Origin: Antedon bifida
Taxonomy: Eukaryota; Echinodermata; Crinoidea; Comatulida; Antedonidae
Direction of reading: 5' to 3'
Length of the DNA stretch: 64,000 nucleotides
NCBI GenBank assembly: GCA_963402885.1
Contig: OY727098.1
Span: 14,742,717-14,806,716 of the forward strand
A program made the position numbers and the translations under genes. Position 1 is the stretch's first letter. Every line of letters begins with the position of its first letter. The notes under the pieces are model-generated. The model was not told the origin of the DNA and did not search any database. It saw only the letters and a list, made by a program, of their open reading frames with translations. This document shows, one piece after another, positions 44,771 to 57,770 of this stretch.

Positions 44771-46455
44771 TGATCAATCAGTACTAGCTAGGCCTAGCCT
44801 AGTAGGTTTTATAGTCTATATATATGGGATTTTCCAACTTTGTTTTGTTGTATGTACAGCCAATAATTACTAGGCTAGTCTAGGTTAATAGCATATACCG
44901 CCAGGTTTCTGCAGCTTCTCCTGCACACTTAATACACACACTGAGTGCTGCGATTGGTGGCCTATAACTTCTACTTGACAGAGCGTCTATCCACCTCCCT
45001 GGTCTATCTATCTGCTAGGCTAGAGAGTAGATAGATAGAGACCTACCTAGGCCTATTTACCACACACACAGTCATTGATTAATCATTGAATTACTTCATT
45101 TATTTAATAAGAACAATATACACCACATACCTAAAAATACGTGTAAACAGCTAACAAAATATCTATACAACAATATATATAAAACAGTTAATTATTCATT
45201 GCTGATAGTAGTAGAAATTTCACGTAAATTAATCAATGAAAATCAAATCTTTAGCTATCTGTAAATAATTCGCGCGAAGTACATTCGATTCAACAAAACT
45301 AAAGGTCAAAGTACAAAAGAATTACTTTGTATTCCCTATCATCAATAGCTTATTTTTTAAAAAAAATTGTTCAATAGTAAGTTAAAAAAATAGATAAATT
45401 TATCAATATATTTGATGGAATTGTAAATTAAGTTATTCTAGTAAATATATATTAAAATGTGTTTATTATTAAATGAGGTCATGATTTTAATGACCTTAGA
45501 ATGTTTGGGGTTTCTCTTCTTCCACGTGAAGATCATAGCCTTGTTGTCACTAAGGCAAAATATTATACTGTACTGTATATTTTCTTTGGTAATACCATAG
45601 AGAAAACTAATATCTATACGATAATACTCACACTGCTCTGTTTTTGCGTCATTTATAGGCCCTAAAAATTATTTTAATAAATGCAGTAAACGCCACTAGA
45701 CCTATATTTTATACCTCCATGTTTTAATGAAGCAACTACGTCAGTATACTTACTAGAATCATCCACTTTTGGACGTCTCTAGTCTAGCGACTTTTTAGCT
45801 CTGATTAAAAAAAATATATATGTTCATGTACTTAAATCCTGTGTATCACTGTAACATCTTTTATTATCATGTATGTGATCCTCCCTCGGAAACTCTCCAC
45901 TTCTTTTTCCTATTAATTAATCCTGGCTATAGGCGAGATGTTCAGAATCCGTAGACATACCACTGGGTTTTTGTGTATTCATTTTTTTCTGAACGACAAT
46001 AATAATTAATATTTATTGTACATTATGAGTAATGCTTTGATTTCATTAATGTCTTCCAAAATTTTCGAATCCTAACAATGGAATAGTCCCAAGCGCTGAA
46101 AGCATGGAATGGATGTGATCGATCAATTGGGCCTACAACAAAAGCACGTGGAATTTAGGCTTACATAAATAGACGCACATGTTTTAAATATATCCGTCTG
46201 ATAGAAATAGAAATGTTTTTATCTGAATTCTAAAATTGTATTATGTCAATCATCTAATGATAAGAGATTACGTCAAAAATGTTCTAGCTCCACAGAGGGC
46301 GCTGATTTTTCAAGGCAACCGTGCCGTAGAAGAAGTGACGTACAAACCGAATTTTCCAGTCTTTTTGTGGTCTTTGTTTTGTTTTTAATTTTTAGTGTTA
46401 GTTTGCCAAAAGGAAATTAACAATTGAAATCAATACACTCATATCTATCTGTACA

Positions 46456-49400
46456 ATGGAACCATCATTTACATTTTCGTGTTCACTCGTTGGTCATGAG
46501 GGAGATGTTCGTGCAATTTCTGCCGGTACTCATCCTTCTGAATCAAGTATTCTTACGGCTTCCCGCGACCGGACATCCCGGCTATGGGTGAAGTCAAGGT
46601 ACGTCCGCCTAAGCCTAGGCCTACGTACACTAAAGCGCCTACTATCTATGACTGAAACATTGGATTAGTCCTAGACTAGGCAGTAGTGATAGATGTTTGT
46701 TATTAAAATAATTTATTAATTTATAAAAAATTAATTAAAGATGTATATTGTCCCTTTAAGTTTGACTAATTCCAAAAAAATAAAAAATAACAGATTTCGA
46801 AAAAAGGTGGGTCATTTTTAAGTATCATAATAGTTATTAACTATCACCAAAAATTTGTCGAAAAAAAAATCATTTAACTGAAATACAGACGTTTAAAAAA
46901 AAAAATAATAACTTTGACTTCCAGTCAAAGTTTTCGATCAAAACATATCCCATAATGAAACGCGCTTGTTTGGCTACTCTGTATGCATAATCATAAAACT
47001 TCCTCACGATCTGTGTGAAAATACCTTCTCAACCGTGTGGCGAGTTGTAAACAATCCTAATTAGCATATGCATAATGCGTACTCGTGGTTTGAAATCTTT
47101 GTTTACTTTCGCTTGCGACAATTTTCCAGACGAAATGTAATCAAACTAATTTACCTGTTAATTACGTAAACTTGTTGCTTTTGGCTTGAATTTTCGACTT
47201 AAAGTGAATAACTTCAATATTACTTTTATATGGCCAATTAAAATTTAGAATATTTTGACCTTCATTTTTTTGTGTTTCAAGGGACAATACATCTTTAATT
47301 TCTCTTAAATATTATTATTAATTTTATTAATTTAATTAGCCTTTTTAATATAATAGGCCTAGGTCTAGCATATAATTTAATGATGATCTCTTTTTTATTA
47401 TCTTTTTATTTATCTTCTTACTGTCATATTATCTATATATATAAAGTTTTCTATCGCCTTTGCCGATGATAGACAAAAGAATGAAGGTGCACGGCCGACC
47501 TTGTCCATAAAAAACAATAGAAAATAATATTACAAAAATAACTGTGCCCATATAATCTTCCATAGCGTAGCCCATTTAATTTTTTATCCAAAATGGATGA
47601 AATTGCTAATATATTAATAATACAATATTTTAATTTGTTTCTTTTTCAGTGAGGGAGCCTCATACTTTGAAGGACTGAGTATGAGAGGTCATGAGAATTT
47701 TGTAAGCTCCCTTTGTGTTCTACCGCCATCGGACAAGTACCCAACAGGCCTTATTATGACAGGTAGCAATGATTACAATATCAATGCTTATACATTGGAC
47801 AGTGTTCTACCAGTATATACACTTAAAGGCCATGTTAACACAGGTAAACAAGTTTATGGGTTTTGTTTCTTGTTGTGCATATTACTTGCAGGGCCTCCTA
47901 AATATCTTGACAATCGCTACTAAAAAGTTTACATTGTTTAAGAAGAATTCGATCCAACCCGGCCCTAAACAGTCTCGGCCAAAGTCAAGTCGGCCCCATG
48001 TCAAGTCGGCCCCACTTCAACTCGCCCCCACGTCAACTCGGCCAAAAACTAATCTGTCAACTCGGGGCCCCAATAAAGTATGGAACGCAAAAAGTGAAGC
48101 GAATTGATAAAATTATAATATAATTTTAAATATATTATTATTATAACATTTTTATTTTACTGTAATCTAATAATTATCTATCTATCTAAGAATATTTCGA
48201 TTCATATCAAAATAAGCTATATAGGCCTAGGCCTACATAACAAACACATACTGAGACTAAACAATAACATCACAACTAATAATATTTAAATAAATACTAC
48301 CTATCAATTAAACAAAAAACAACCGAGTGTGTTCTTATAATTTATTTTGAATTTTCCGTTTTATTTTGTCTAGGCCTATGTGTAGGCCTAACCTTACTAA
48401 TCTTGCCATTATAATATTAGCTATTAGCACTTTTTGCGTTCTATACTTTAATGGGGCTGAATTGACTGATTAGTATTTAGCCGAGTTGACGTGAGGCCGA
48501 GTTGGCTTGAGGCCGAGATGACGTGAGGCCGAGTTGACTTGAGGCCGACTTGACTTGGGGCCGACTTGACTTGGGGCCGACTTGACTTTGAGCCGACTTG
48601 ACGTGGGGCCGACTTTAAGAATGTATCTACATTTTTACAACAATACTTTATTTAAAATGTGAATTTGATATTGTTTATAGTGTGTTGCCTGGCAGCTGGT
48701 AAATTTGGCACATTACTAAGTGGATCTTGGGATACGACAGCTAAAGTCTGGTTGAATGAAAATAATGTAATGACATTGAAAGGGCACGAAGCTACAGTAT
48801 GGGCAGTTGCAATCATTCCAGCCAATGGTATCATGTTAACAGGTTCAGCTGATAAAACTATAAAGGCATGGAGAGCTGGCAAATGTCAACAGACTCTTAA
48901 AGGTAAGATTGTTTTAATGAAAACATCTGTATGGGTGGGAAATATGTGAAAAAATGAAAACAATATACAGTATATGGAGAACATAAATTGCTGGTCTCAC
49001 TATCAATCACAATAATGGGAACAAGACAAGTAGCAAGTAAGTAAGCATGTCCAAGGAAAAAACAGTTTTACTGTATATATTATTGATTTTTTCAGGTCAT
49101 ACTGATTGTGTTCGTGCAATTGCCATTCTTTCTGAGACCCAGTTTCTTTCATCCAGTAATGACACTACTATACGGCGATGGACCATAAGCGGAGAATGCA
49201 TGTTTGAATATAAAGGTCATACAGGGTTCGTGTACAGTATCGCCCTCTTGCCAAACGGTGAAGATTTTGTCTCATCAGGGGAAGATCGAACCGTGCGTGT
49301 GTGGCGGGATGGACAGTGTCACCAGACCATAACTCTACCTGCTCAGTCTGTGTGGTGTGTTACTTGTCTTCCCAATGGCGATATTGCTGCTGGATCTAGG

Positions 49401-52400
49401 TATGCTTATACAAGGCAATCTAACAACAATCTTTGCCAAGATAGGAACTTGTAACAGTCCTTTGATCTTATGTCTGGCTGCGACAAATACCAACAGTACT
49501 GTACTATGTACATATTCTCTACGGCGCAGTTTCTGTTAAGGGGTGCAGAACTGATCGTGTCGCAGCCATTGCCTTGATTTATATTTTCATTAATTCTCTA
49601 AAATAATGGTTAAAAGAGTAAAAAATCATCTTTTAAATCGATATTTCATTTTACAAATTGTTACCTCTAATTGTAAAAATGGAGAGTCCACTTTTTAATA
49701 TTTTAAAAGGTTGGTACTCATAAACATCAATAAACTGTAGTATGCAAGGGAGTTTGTTTCATTAAATAATACAAAATACAGTCCCTATTAAGTGAACACC
49801 TTCAGGACCCAATAAAGTGATGTCCCATGAATAGAGGTTGGCTGTAGTGTTAAAATGTTTCTCTTTGTTCCTTTCATGTCTCTTAATATGGGTGTCCCCT
49901 GAATAGGGGTCCCAAAGAGAGGTTCAACTGTATTTACAAGCTTTGCCTATCTCAGTTTGTAAATTGATTACCTGTTATTATATACACAGTGATAACATGG
50001 CACGGGTGTTTACCAGAGATCATTCTAGGAAGGCTAGTGCAGATGAAGTGGAATTGTTCAACCAACAAGTAGCATCCTCGGCTATTCCTGTTCAATCAAG
50101 TGATCTTGGAGGCATTCGACCTGAGGACCTTCCTGGAAAAGATGATCTTATTAATCCAGGTGAGTGAGTGCAGTGGATCCATGGGTCCTGTGTTCCTCTA
50201 CACTTGTTTGACAAAAAAAGTGTGATGTGCCCAAATATGGTAGTGATATGATCATGTCCATACATTTTTTTGTTGCATAAAGTTTGATAGTATAGAAAGA
50301 GCTTAAGAAATGTGTTCTACAATATCTTTATCATGTTCGTCAAATTTGATAGTGTAGACAGAGCTTTCGGATTTCGATTTGGGTAGAGCATCTTGTTTTT
50401 TATTGTCCTTTGAACTGGGATTGCCACCTCTCTGGACGACAGCGACTTTCACTCTTGTTAAATACTTTGGATGTGGCAAAAAAACACAGAATTTAAAAGT
50501 ATGGAACTGAAATTTGTTATTATTTTCTAAAGGGAAGAAAGATGGGCAAACTAAGTTGGTTAAAGTTGGGGATAATGTTGAAGCATACTCTTGGAGTCAA
50601 TCAGAATGCAAATGGACCAAGATAGGGGATGTAGTGGGCTCCAACGACGGCAAGCAAACAGCAGGTCAAAAGGTCATGTATGAAGGAAAAGTAAGTTACT
50701 TATTTTGGTTTTTTCAATACATTCTGAATTCTTGCATACAAACAACTTTGAAAATATCAATTGATTGTTTGTTTCTTTTCCAGGAGTATGATTATGTGTT
50801 TTCAGTTGATATTGAAGAAGGTCGACCAGAGTTGAAGCTGCCTTACAACGTAGCGGATGACCCGTGGCATGTAGCTCAACAGTTTATACACCAGCATGAA
50901 CTTAGTCAAGCTTACTTAGAACAAGTCGCTAACTTTATTATCTCAAATACTGCTGGTGTAACACTGGGATCGGCTGCACCAACTTATTCAGATCCATTCA
51001 CAGGTTAATCAATCTTTTTCAAATACTAGTATAGTGAGTGAGTGAGTGGCAGAGCGGTTAAGACAGTGGTTCAGTAATCCATAGTCATCGGCAAGGGTTG
51101 GAGGCTCACATGCTCCATGGTTCTGGTGGTAGAACAAGTCTTCTCAGACTATAAACCATAGGTCCAGTGTACATTCATGTGCACTTTAAAGAACTTAGTA
51201 CATCTATCGAGACGAGTAGGGGGTTGCCCCAGTATACTAACTCACACATTCACTGTTGTTGACAGAAAAATGAGTGCTAGAATTGGTAGCACTGATATGA
51301 CATGACATAGGGGAGAAGCATGTAGTTGAAAAATGTAACAGGACCATGAGCAAGGATCATTGGAATGGCGCTATATAAATTGAAAATATTATACTGTATA
51401 AACAATTTTCATGCAAAATGTTCCATGTAGAATATATGGCAAACTGTTGCTTTTCCAATAATACCTTCGTGTAAGTGAGGTATCAGAATGGTTTATGTAA
51501 CAACAGAGTGACAGCAGAACCTTTAAGGTAACAGCTTCATGACCCAACAAAGCGTCCTCTTAATAAGGGTGCCACCAGAATAGGAGTCGTTTATGTTAAA
51601 ACATATATTGTCCCTTATTAATTTCACAGTGTCCTTTTAATAGAGGTGTGCTCTGATTAGGAATGTCCCAAATGAGTCTTCTTTGGGAGAATTGACTGTA
51701 TTATGATACTGAAATCACCACCAAGACTGAATCATGATTTATTTGATTTTGCCTTGTTCAGGAGGTGGACGATATGTACCTGGAGGAGGAGCAGGTGTTC
51801 AGCAACCAACAGCTGGTGGAGACCCATTCACAGGTGGCTCTAGACACATACCTGCATCGTCTGTGCCTATGGAAACTCAACCAGCACCTCATAGAAATAT
51901 ATACTTCCCCAAGACAAGCTACATCACGTTTGACACTGCAAATTTGCAACAGATAATTGGTAGGAATTGTTTTGTGTTTCTTAGAGGCATTTCACTCAAT
52001 CAGTCATACAGAGATTTATTCGCCATAAATTTAAAGCCGAGTAATTTAAATGACTTATTATTTACGTGAAATATGTGTATAAAATGAAAATTTATAATTT
52101 TATTTGTTGTATCAAGATTTTTAGGACTTCTGTCTTTACTGTAAACAATACATTGCTTCCGGGCTTTTGAATAAGAAGATATTTCTTGTTCTTAATTACT
52201 GTATACATCTGCCTCTTTTACAGGAAAACTAACAGAGTTAAATGAGAGTATAGCAAATGAATATAAATTGGAACAATCAGATATATCACAGTTAAAATTA
52301 ATGGTAGAAAAGCTAAATGATGCTAACTCATCTCCAACTTTAGACCAGGTGAAAATACTACAAAAGGCTCTCAAATGGCCTCAAGGTAATATATTTTTTA

Positions 52401-55006
52401 CGTACATTGCCAATAATTATCAAGAATGCTTTCACTGTCTGTGAATAGGTGTTTTGAGGGTGAATAGGTGTCTTTGAGGGTGAATACTGTAGGTGTCTTT
52501 GAGGGTGAATAGGTGTTTTGAGGGTGAATATGTGTCTTTGAGGGTGAATAGGTGTCTTTGAGGGTGAATAGGTGTCTTTGAGGGTGAATAGGTGTCTTTG
52601 AGGGTGAGTAGGTGTCTTTGAGGGTGAGTAGGTGTCTTTGAGGGTGAGTAGGTGTCTTTGAGGGTGAATAGGTGTCTTTGAGGGTGAATAGGTGTCTTTG
52701 AGGGTGAGTAGGTGTCTTTGAGGGTGAGTAGGTGTCTTTGAGGGTGAGTAGGTGTCTTTGAGGGTGAGTAGGTGTCTTTGAGGGTGAGTAGGTGTCTTTG
52801 AGGGTGAGTAGGTGTCTTTGAGGGTGAATAGGTGTCTTTGAGGGTGAGTAGGTGTCTTTGAGGGTGAATAGGTGTCTTTGAGGGTGAATAGGTGTCTTTG
52901 AGGGTGAGTAGGTGTCTTTGAGGGTGAGTAGGTGTCTTTGAGGGTGAGTAGGTGTCTTTGAGGGTGAGTAGGTGTCTTTGAGGGTGAATAGGTGTCTTTG
53001 AGGGTGAGTAGGTGTCTTTGAGGGTGAGTAGGTGTCTTTGAGGGTGAGTAGGTGTCTTTGAGGGTGAGTAGGTGTCTTTGAGGGTGAGTAGGTGTCTTTG
53101 AGGGTGAGTAAGTGTCTTTGAGGGTGAGTAAGTGTCTTTGAGGGTGAGTAGGTGTCTTTGAGGGTGAATAGGTGTCTTTGAGGGTGAGTAGGTGTCTTTG
53201 AGGGTGAGTAGGTGTCTTTGAGGGTGAGTAGGTGTCTTTGAGGGTGAGTAGGTGTCTTTGAGGGTGAATAGGTGTCTTTGAGGGTGAGTAGGTGTCTTTG
53301 AGGGTGAGTAGGTGTCTTTGACGGTGAATAGGTGTCTTTGAGGGTGAGTAGGTGTCTTTGAGGGTGAGTAGGTGTCTTTGAGGGTGAGTAGGTGTCTTTG
53401 AGGGTGAGTAGGTGTCTTTGAGGGTGAGTAGGTGTCTTTGAGGGTGAGTAGGTGTCTTTGAGGGTGAGTAGGTGTCTTTGAGGGTGAGTAGGTGTCTTTG
53501 AGGGTGAGTAGGTGTCTTTGAGGGTGAGTAGGTGTCTTTGAGGGTGAGTAGGTGTCTTTGAGGGTGAGTAGGTGTCTTTGAGGGTGAGTAGGTGTCTTTG
53601 AGGGTGAGTAGGTGTCTTTGAGGGTGAGTAGGTGTCTTTGAGGGTGAGTAGGTGTCTTTGAGGGTGAGTAGGTGTCTTTGAGGGTGAGTAGGTGTCTTTG
53701 AGGGTGAGTAGGTGTCTTTGAGGGTGAGTAGGTGTCTTTGAGGGTGAGTAGGTGTCTTTGAGGGTGAGTAGGTGTCTTTGAGGGTGAGTAGGTGTCTTTG
53801 AGGGTGAGTAGGTGTCTTTGAGGGTGAGTAGGTGTCTTTGAGGGTGAGTAGGTGTCTTTGAGGGTGAGTAGGTGTCTTTGAGGGTGAGTAGGTGTCTTTG
53901 AGGGTGAGTAGGTGTCTTTGAGGGTGAGTAGGTGTCTTTGAGGGTGAGTAGGTGTCTTTGAGGGTGAGTAGGTGTCTTTGAGGGTGAGTAGGTGTCTTTG
54001 AGGGTGAGTAGGTGTCTTTGAGGGTGAGTAGGTGTCTTTGAGGGTGAGTAGGTGTCTTTGAGGGTGAGTAGGTGTCTTTGAGGGTGAGTAGGTGTCTTTG
54101 AGGGTGAGTAGGTGTCTTTGAGGGTGAATAGGTGTCTTTGGGGGTGAAAAGTTCCAACATTCATCCAACAGTGACCTACAATGGTTTGGCCATTCTTTTA
54201 TAAATAGCAAGATGTATCAAGAATTGAAATTACAAGAGTAAAACCAGTATCAGTACATATGCCTACAAACCAGGAGTGTGTTGTGATAGCTTCCATCCCT
54301 GATCCAATTTCTGAATTTGTCATAGTAGAAGAATATAACATATTTAGTTTATAAACATGCACAGGTGTTGTTATTACAATTCTTGCTTTTGGTATTAATT
54401 AAATTTAATTATTTTATTATATTAATTTTATTTCCAGATCAAGTTTTCCCAGTCCTAGACATTCTACGGTTATGCATCCGTAACCAATTTGTCAACAAGT
54501 GTTTCTGTAATAAACAAGATGGCACATCCTTCATCTCTTACATTCAGCAAGTTACGTCCATCAATTGTAAAACAGCTAATAAAATGCTAGTATTCAGAAC
54601 ACTATGCAATGCATTCCAATGCGATACTGGTTCTAACTTGCTGAAAAACAGTCGAGAAGAGATCACTACATTACTTATGGACTGTAAAAGTATTAAAAAT
54701 AAGAACTTACAAATAGCATTGTCATCCGTGCTACTGAATTATGCCGTACAACAACACAGTGAGCAGAATGCAGAGGCTAAGTTTGAACTGCTGTCTGCTG
54801 TAGCAACAGTGCTAGAAGTAGAACAAGAAGATGAAGCTAACTTTAGATTAGTGGTTGCTTTAGGTACATTAACACATAACGATGACGATTCAAAGTCACT
54901 TGCTAAGTCTTTAGAAATTGCTCAAACTATTAATCGATTACAAAGTAAAACTACTGTACAAAAATTGATAGATTCTGCTAAGGGTTTATCAGAAATACTA
55001 CAGTAG
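46456..55006 (+). CDS. PLAA: Phospholipase A2-activating protein (PLAA / Doa1 / Ufd3), complete, 10 exons
   Basis: Ubiquitin-binding cofactor of p97/Cdc48 acting in ubiquitin turnover, endosomal sorting and lysophagy. Exons: 46456-46598, 47650-47843, 48681-48902, 49096-49399, 49990-50159, 50533-50690, 50784-51003, 51762-51959, 52224-52385, 54438-55006 (stop TAG). All borders are GT-AG with compatible phases, giving 779 aa (human 795). Residues 1-~300 form the WD40 propeller ([68 protein letters not shown]). About 345-440 is the PFU ubiquitin-binding domain ([46 protein letters not shown]). A linker with DPFTGG motifs follows, then a PUL helical-repeat domain to the C-terminus ([34 protein letters not shown]) that binds p97. 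Start ATG has A at -3 and G at +4. Intron 9 is filled by a minisatellite and intron 2 by a foldback element. Confidence 0.96.
46735..47298. mobile_element. MITE family B-like element, 564 bp, in PLAA intron 1
   Basis: Ends TTAAAGATGTATATTGTCCC and GGGACAATACATCTTTAA are inverted copies and match the ends of the element at 55429-55784. The interior differs, so this may be a relative with other contents. A CAATGATTA-poor, AT-rich remainder of intron 1 follows, and a LINE-like or unknown repeat may occupy 47440-47600. Confidence 0.65.
47957..48616. mobile_element. Foldback transposon with tandem-repeat arms in PLAA intron 2
   Basis: The left arm (about 47957-48096) has roughly seven units of 16-18 bp of the type GTCAAGTCGGCCCCA. 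The right arm (48428-48616) has about ten inverted units (GGGGCCGACTTGACTT). Both arms end inside with inverted ACTTTTTGCGTTC and AAAGTATGGAAC-type sequence. The layout resembles the sea urchin TU foldback family, whose arms are built from short tandem repeats. Confidence 0.8.
49778..49932. mobile_element. TIR element in PLAA intron 4
   Basis: About 155 bp with an ACAGTCCCTATTAAGTG start and GAGAGGTTCAACTGT end, and inner GGTGTCCCCTGAATAGG. A related sequence at 51517-51701 (intron 7) has ACAGCAGAACC and GAATTGACTGT ends. The element at 9131-9246 ends similarly. Confidence 0.5.
50207..50368. mobile_element. MITE family A copies in PLAA intron 5
   Basis: A near full copy (50207-50307) is followed by a second right-end fragment (about 50334-50368, GATAGTGTAGACAGAGCTTT). 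Confidence 0.65.
51034..51385 (+). mobile_element. tRNA-derived SINE with conserved core in PLAA intron 7
   Basis: Head with box A TGGCAGAGCGGTTAAGAC (Leu/Ser-tRNA-like) and box B GGGTTGGAGGCTC. The core has ACAAGTCTTCTCAGACTATA and CCATAGGTCCAGTGTACA, and the tail has GGCGCTATATAAATTG. The core matches the minus-strand SINE at 28480-28680. Confidence 0.75.
52442..54147. repeat. Minisatellite, 20-bp unit, about 85 copies, in PLAA intron 9
   Basis: Unit AGGGTGAGTAGGTGTCTTTG. GGGTGAATA variants are concentrated at the 5' side (52442-53330) and at the last unit. From 53341 to 54120 there are 39 identical copies. Because 20 leaves remainder 2 on division by 3, each minus-strand frame cycles through all registers and none has a stop; this gives three overlapping ~590-codon open frames with a 20-residue repeat. 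These are artefacts of the array. Confidence 0.97.
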
Positions 55007-57770
55007 AAACCTGGTAATTTGAGGCTAACAATTTTAGTCTATTAATAATTGTGTCTGGGTTTCAGATCTATACTGTAATACATCTAACTCCTTGTTTATT
55101 AAAACATTTATAATGCTAAGATTATATTCAACCCTATTGATATTGTTAAATCATAAAGCTCTGTCAACACACTTAAACTTTATGTGACAAAAAAATGTGA
55201 TGTGCCCATATATGTATATGTAATATCACTACCATATAATAAGAAGTATCTATAAAATAAATTGCCCAATTTACACATTGGAATTGATTGAACAACCCAT
55301 CAAAGCCTACAAAAGCCCACGGAAACGAAAAAAAAAACATACTTAAAATGGCATAGGCTTTTTTGTAAAAGCTATGACCTGCAATGTTATTGTAGTATTT
55401 TGCAACTTTTTTACTTCTTAAATGTACATTAAAGATGTATTGTCCCCCAAAAACATGAAAAATTAAGATTAATTAAATTAGACTTTGAATATGTTATTTT
55501 GTAGTTTTAATGAAGTTAATTATTTCTGTAGAAAAAAAACAGAAACAAAATAATGTTTTCACTTATAAAGTGGCAACATAAATGGTTAAATTCAACCAAA
55601 AACCCATTGGCTGGCAGCCAATTTGATCATTTTTCTGCTATAAAATACAGTTTTTTCATGTAAATACATTTTTTTTCGATCCAATTTTTGGTCAAAGTAG
55701 ATAACTATTATGTTACATTAAAATTGCATATTCAACAAAAATTGTGTTCAGAATTATTTTTTCAGGGGGACAATACATCTTTAAGCCAAGCCCATTGGAC
55801 ATTATTTAAAAGTATGTATGTATATGTTTTTTCCCCATAATGCGTACATTGTTTAAAAATATATTTGAATAATGAATTAGACGTGGTATGCCATTTTCCT
55901 GAAAAAAAAAAACTATTACCAAAAATAAATGAATAAAATAAGAATACAGTATAAAAAAATATTGGAAATAATTTATAGTTTATACCATGTTAACATTTTC
56001 AGATTTGTTATAAAGAATTAAATTCAAATAAAGAAACAGTTGTTGTTTTATTGTATAATAATATACAGAAACTACCAAAATAAGCTCATAACCAATAACA
56101 TTTTGCTAAAAAAATGAAACACTCATATTGATGGTACACATTGTTCAATACAGTAATAATGTATTAATCCTTAATAGTAGATAATTTCTATATATTATAA
56201 TTATTTAATTGTACTACAATTAAATAATTATAATAGATAGTAGTACAAAAGACAAACAAAAAGATCTTTGATATGTAAAACACATTGGATGATGCAACTC
56301 ATTGAAAACGGTGCGAGTGATGATGACATCGCTGGAAAGGGCAAACTATCGCAATAGTCTGGCAATTGTTGAGTGTTTGGTTTTTATAAAACGACCAGTT
56401 GGCGAAAAAACACGTTGCTGCTCTCTGTGTCAGAAGAGGATTGATTGACCATATTCTAGGGCTAATTTCACATTTATTCATTTACAATTTAATATATTCG
56501 TTATATAAAGTAAGTGATGCTTGAAAAGAATATAGTGATTCTGTAAAATTTGATTTTTTTTCTAATTATCTTGTGTTTTATTACGGTATAAAAACCCAGT
56601 ACATATTTATATGAAAGCTCTAGCCTAGCCTAGCTAGCTAGGGCCTAGCTAGCTGCTAGGCCTGGCCCTACCTAGACCGTCCGGCCTAGACTAGGGCGGC
56701 CTTACATCCATTCGTAGAATTGAGGCGGTCTAGGCCGCATGTCATGGCGCAGTATCAACTGCCTCTGGTTGGTGGAGTGCTGATGGGCTAGGCCTAGCTA
56801 GGTCTAGGACGGCATGTTACTTGTTAGCTATTTTGATTTGTAGTTTTTTGAGGATGATAATAAAACTTCGTCCTAACATATCTAGGTTTTTTTGTAAATA
56901 TATTTACTTGTAAATTTTTTTGTGTAAATATGGCCTAGTAGGAGGCCTAGCCCTGACCCCTCTAGGCCACATAGGCTAGTAGGCATAATTCAAGATATTT
57001 TATTAGGTAGGCCTAGGTTATTTATAATTATATGCATTATCATGCATATAATTTAGGCCTATTTATTCTTTCCTTAGCACTATTTTGTTCGTCAATTATC
57101 TTGAGATCAATTTCATCTAGCCACATTTTTTCATATATATGTATATTCCTTATGGCCAGGAATCGATGTGATTATCTTTTCACAGTGCGCAATAACAAAT
57201 TACACGGTCTATTACTATATGCGATTTAACAAAATCACGTTTGGAATCATATCTTCACAAGCATGTATCATAATTAAACCAAATTTGGTAACTAAATTTC
57301 TGGTCATATTTCATCATATGGCAATACAATTAGCGGTATGTGCGTAGCGCATATAACGCATGCGTACGCGCGCTTAACATTTTAAAAATTGTTTTTCGAT
57401 GAAATTAGAGTCCGTTTCAGGCAATTTTAAGCGTTTAAAAAATTGCCATTATTACATGAGTGCACCGATTTTTGCATGCGCACTGCGCATTAAACACTAA
57501 ACTCTATGCCCAATTTCTCTTTTACAACCTTTAATCTTTAATAATTTCATCATATTTTATTCACTTTTCAACTCGAAATGGTGTTATAAAAAAAAGTGAC
57601 AGGCTGCGAACGTGTAACAAAATGGTGAAAATATGCTAAATATTTAAATTAAATAGATCGTCCGAATGCTTGGGAACCCCTATTTTGCATTTCATTTTCT
57701 TATAGTTTATGTACCATATGTATGATTTATTATGAAATTAAGAGAAAAAAAGTTGATTAAGTCATGATTA
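55007..57770. other. PLAA 3' flank and repeat-rich intergenic DNA
   Basis: Contains a MITE family A fragment (55156-55240), a possible poly(A) signal AATAAA at 55256-55261, and MITE family B (55429-55784). 55790-56580 is AT-rich with no feature. 56625-56830 is rich in AGGCCTAG and GGCC motifs. 57230-57650 is a diverged relative of the 1.5 kb Helitron-like repeats (CATATCTTCACAAG, GCGCATATAACGCATGCGTA). No gene is seen. Confidence 0.55.
55429..55784. mobile_element. MITE family B, best-preserved copy
   Basis: Ends TTAAAGATGTATTGTCCCCC and GGGGGACAATACATCTTTAA are perfect inverted repeats. The interior has ACATGAAAAATTAAGATTAA and AACCCATTGGCTGGCAGCCA. 356 bp, non-coding. Confidence 0.85.

Larger units (their letters stand above)
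41477..46455. other. Divergent ASF1-PLAA intergenic region
   Basis: ASF1 (minus) and PLAA (plus) are divergent and 5 kb apart. Contents: MITE with CRE palindromes 41633-42014, SINE/TIR composite 42040-42522, tandem GGCCCGATAGTCTTA units 42838-42955 (a probable foldback arm), LINE tail 42975-43170, piggyBac-like element 43482-44543, and an AGGCCTAG-rich patch 44025-44075. 45060-46455 is AT-rich with no gene and should include the PLAA promoter; no core motif is evident. Confidence 0.6.

Noticed and set aside
52358-54210. Three overlapping ~590-codon open frames on the minus strand with a 20-residue repeat ([20 protein letters not shown] type)
   Set aside because: They are a by-product of a stop-free 20-bp minisatellite; all three frames give the same cyclic peptide, they are antisense within a PLAA intron, and no promoter or splice context is seen.
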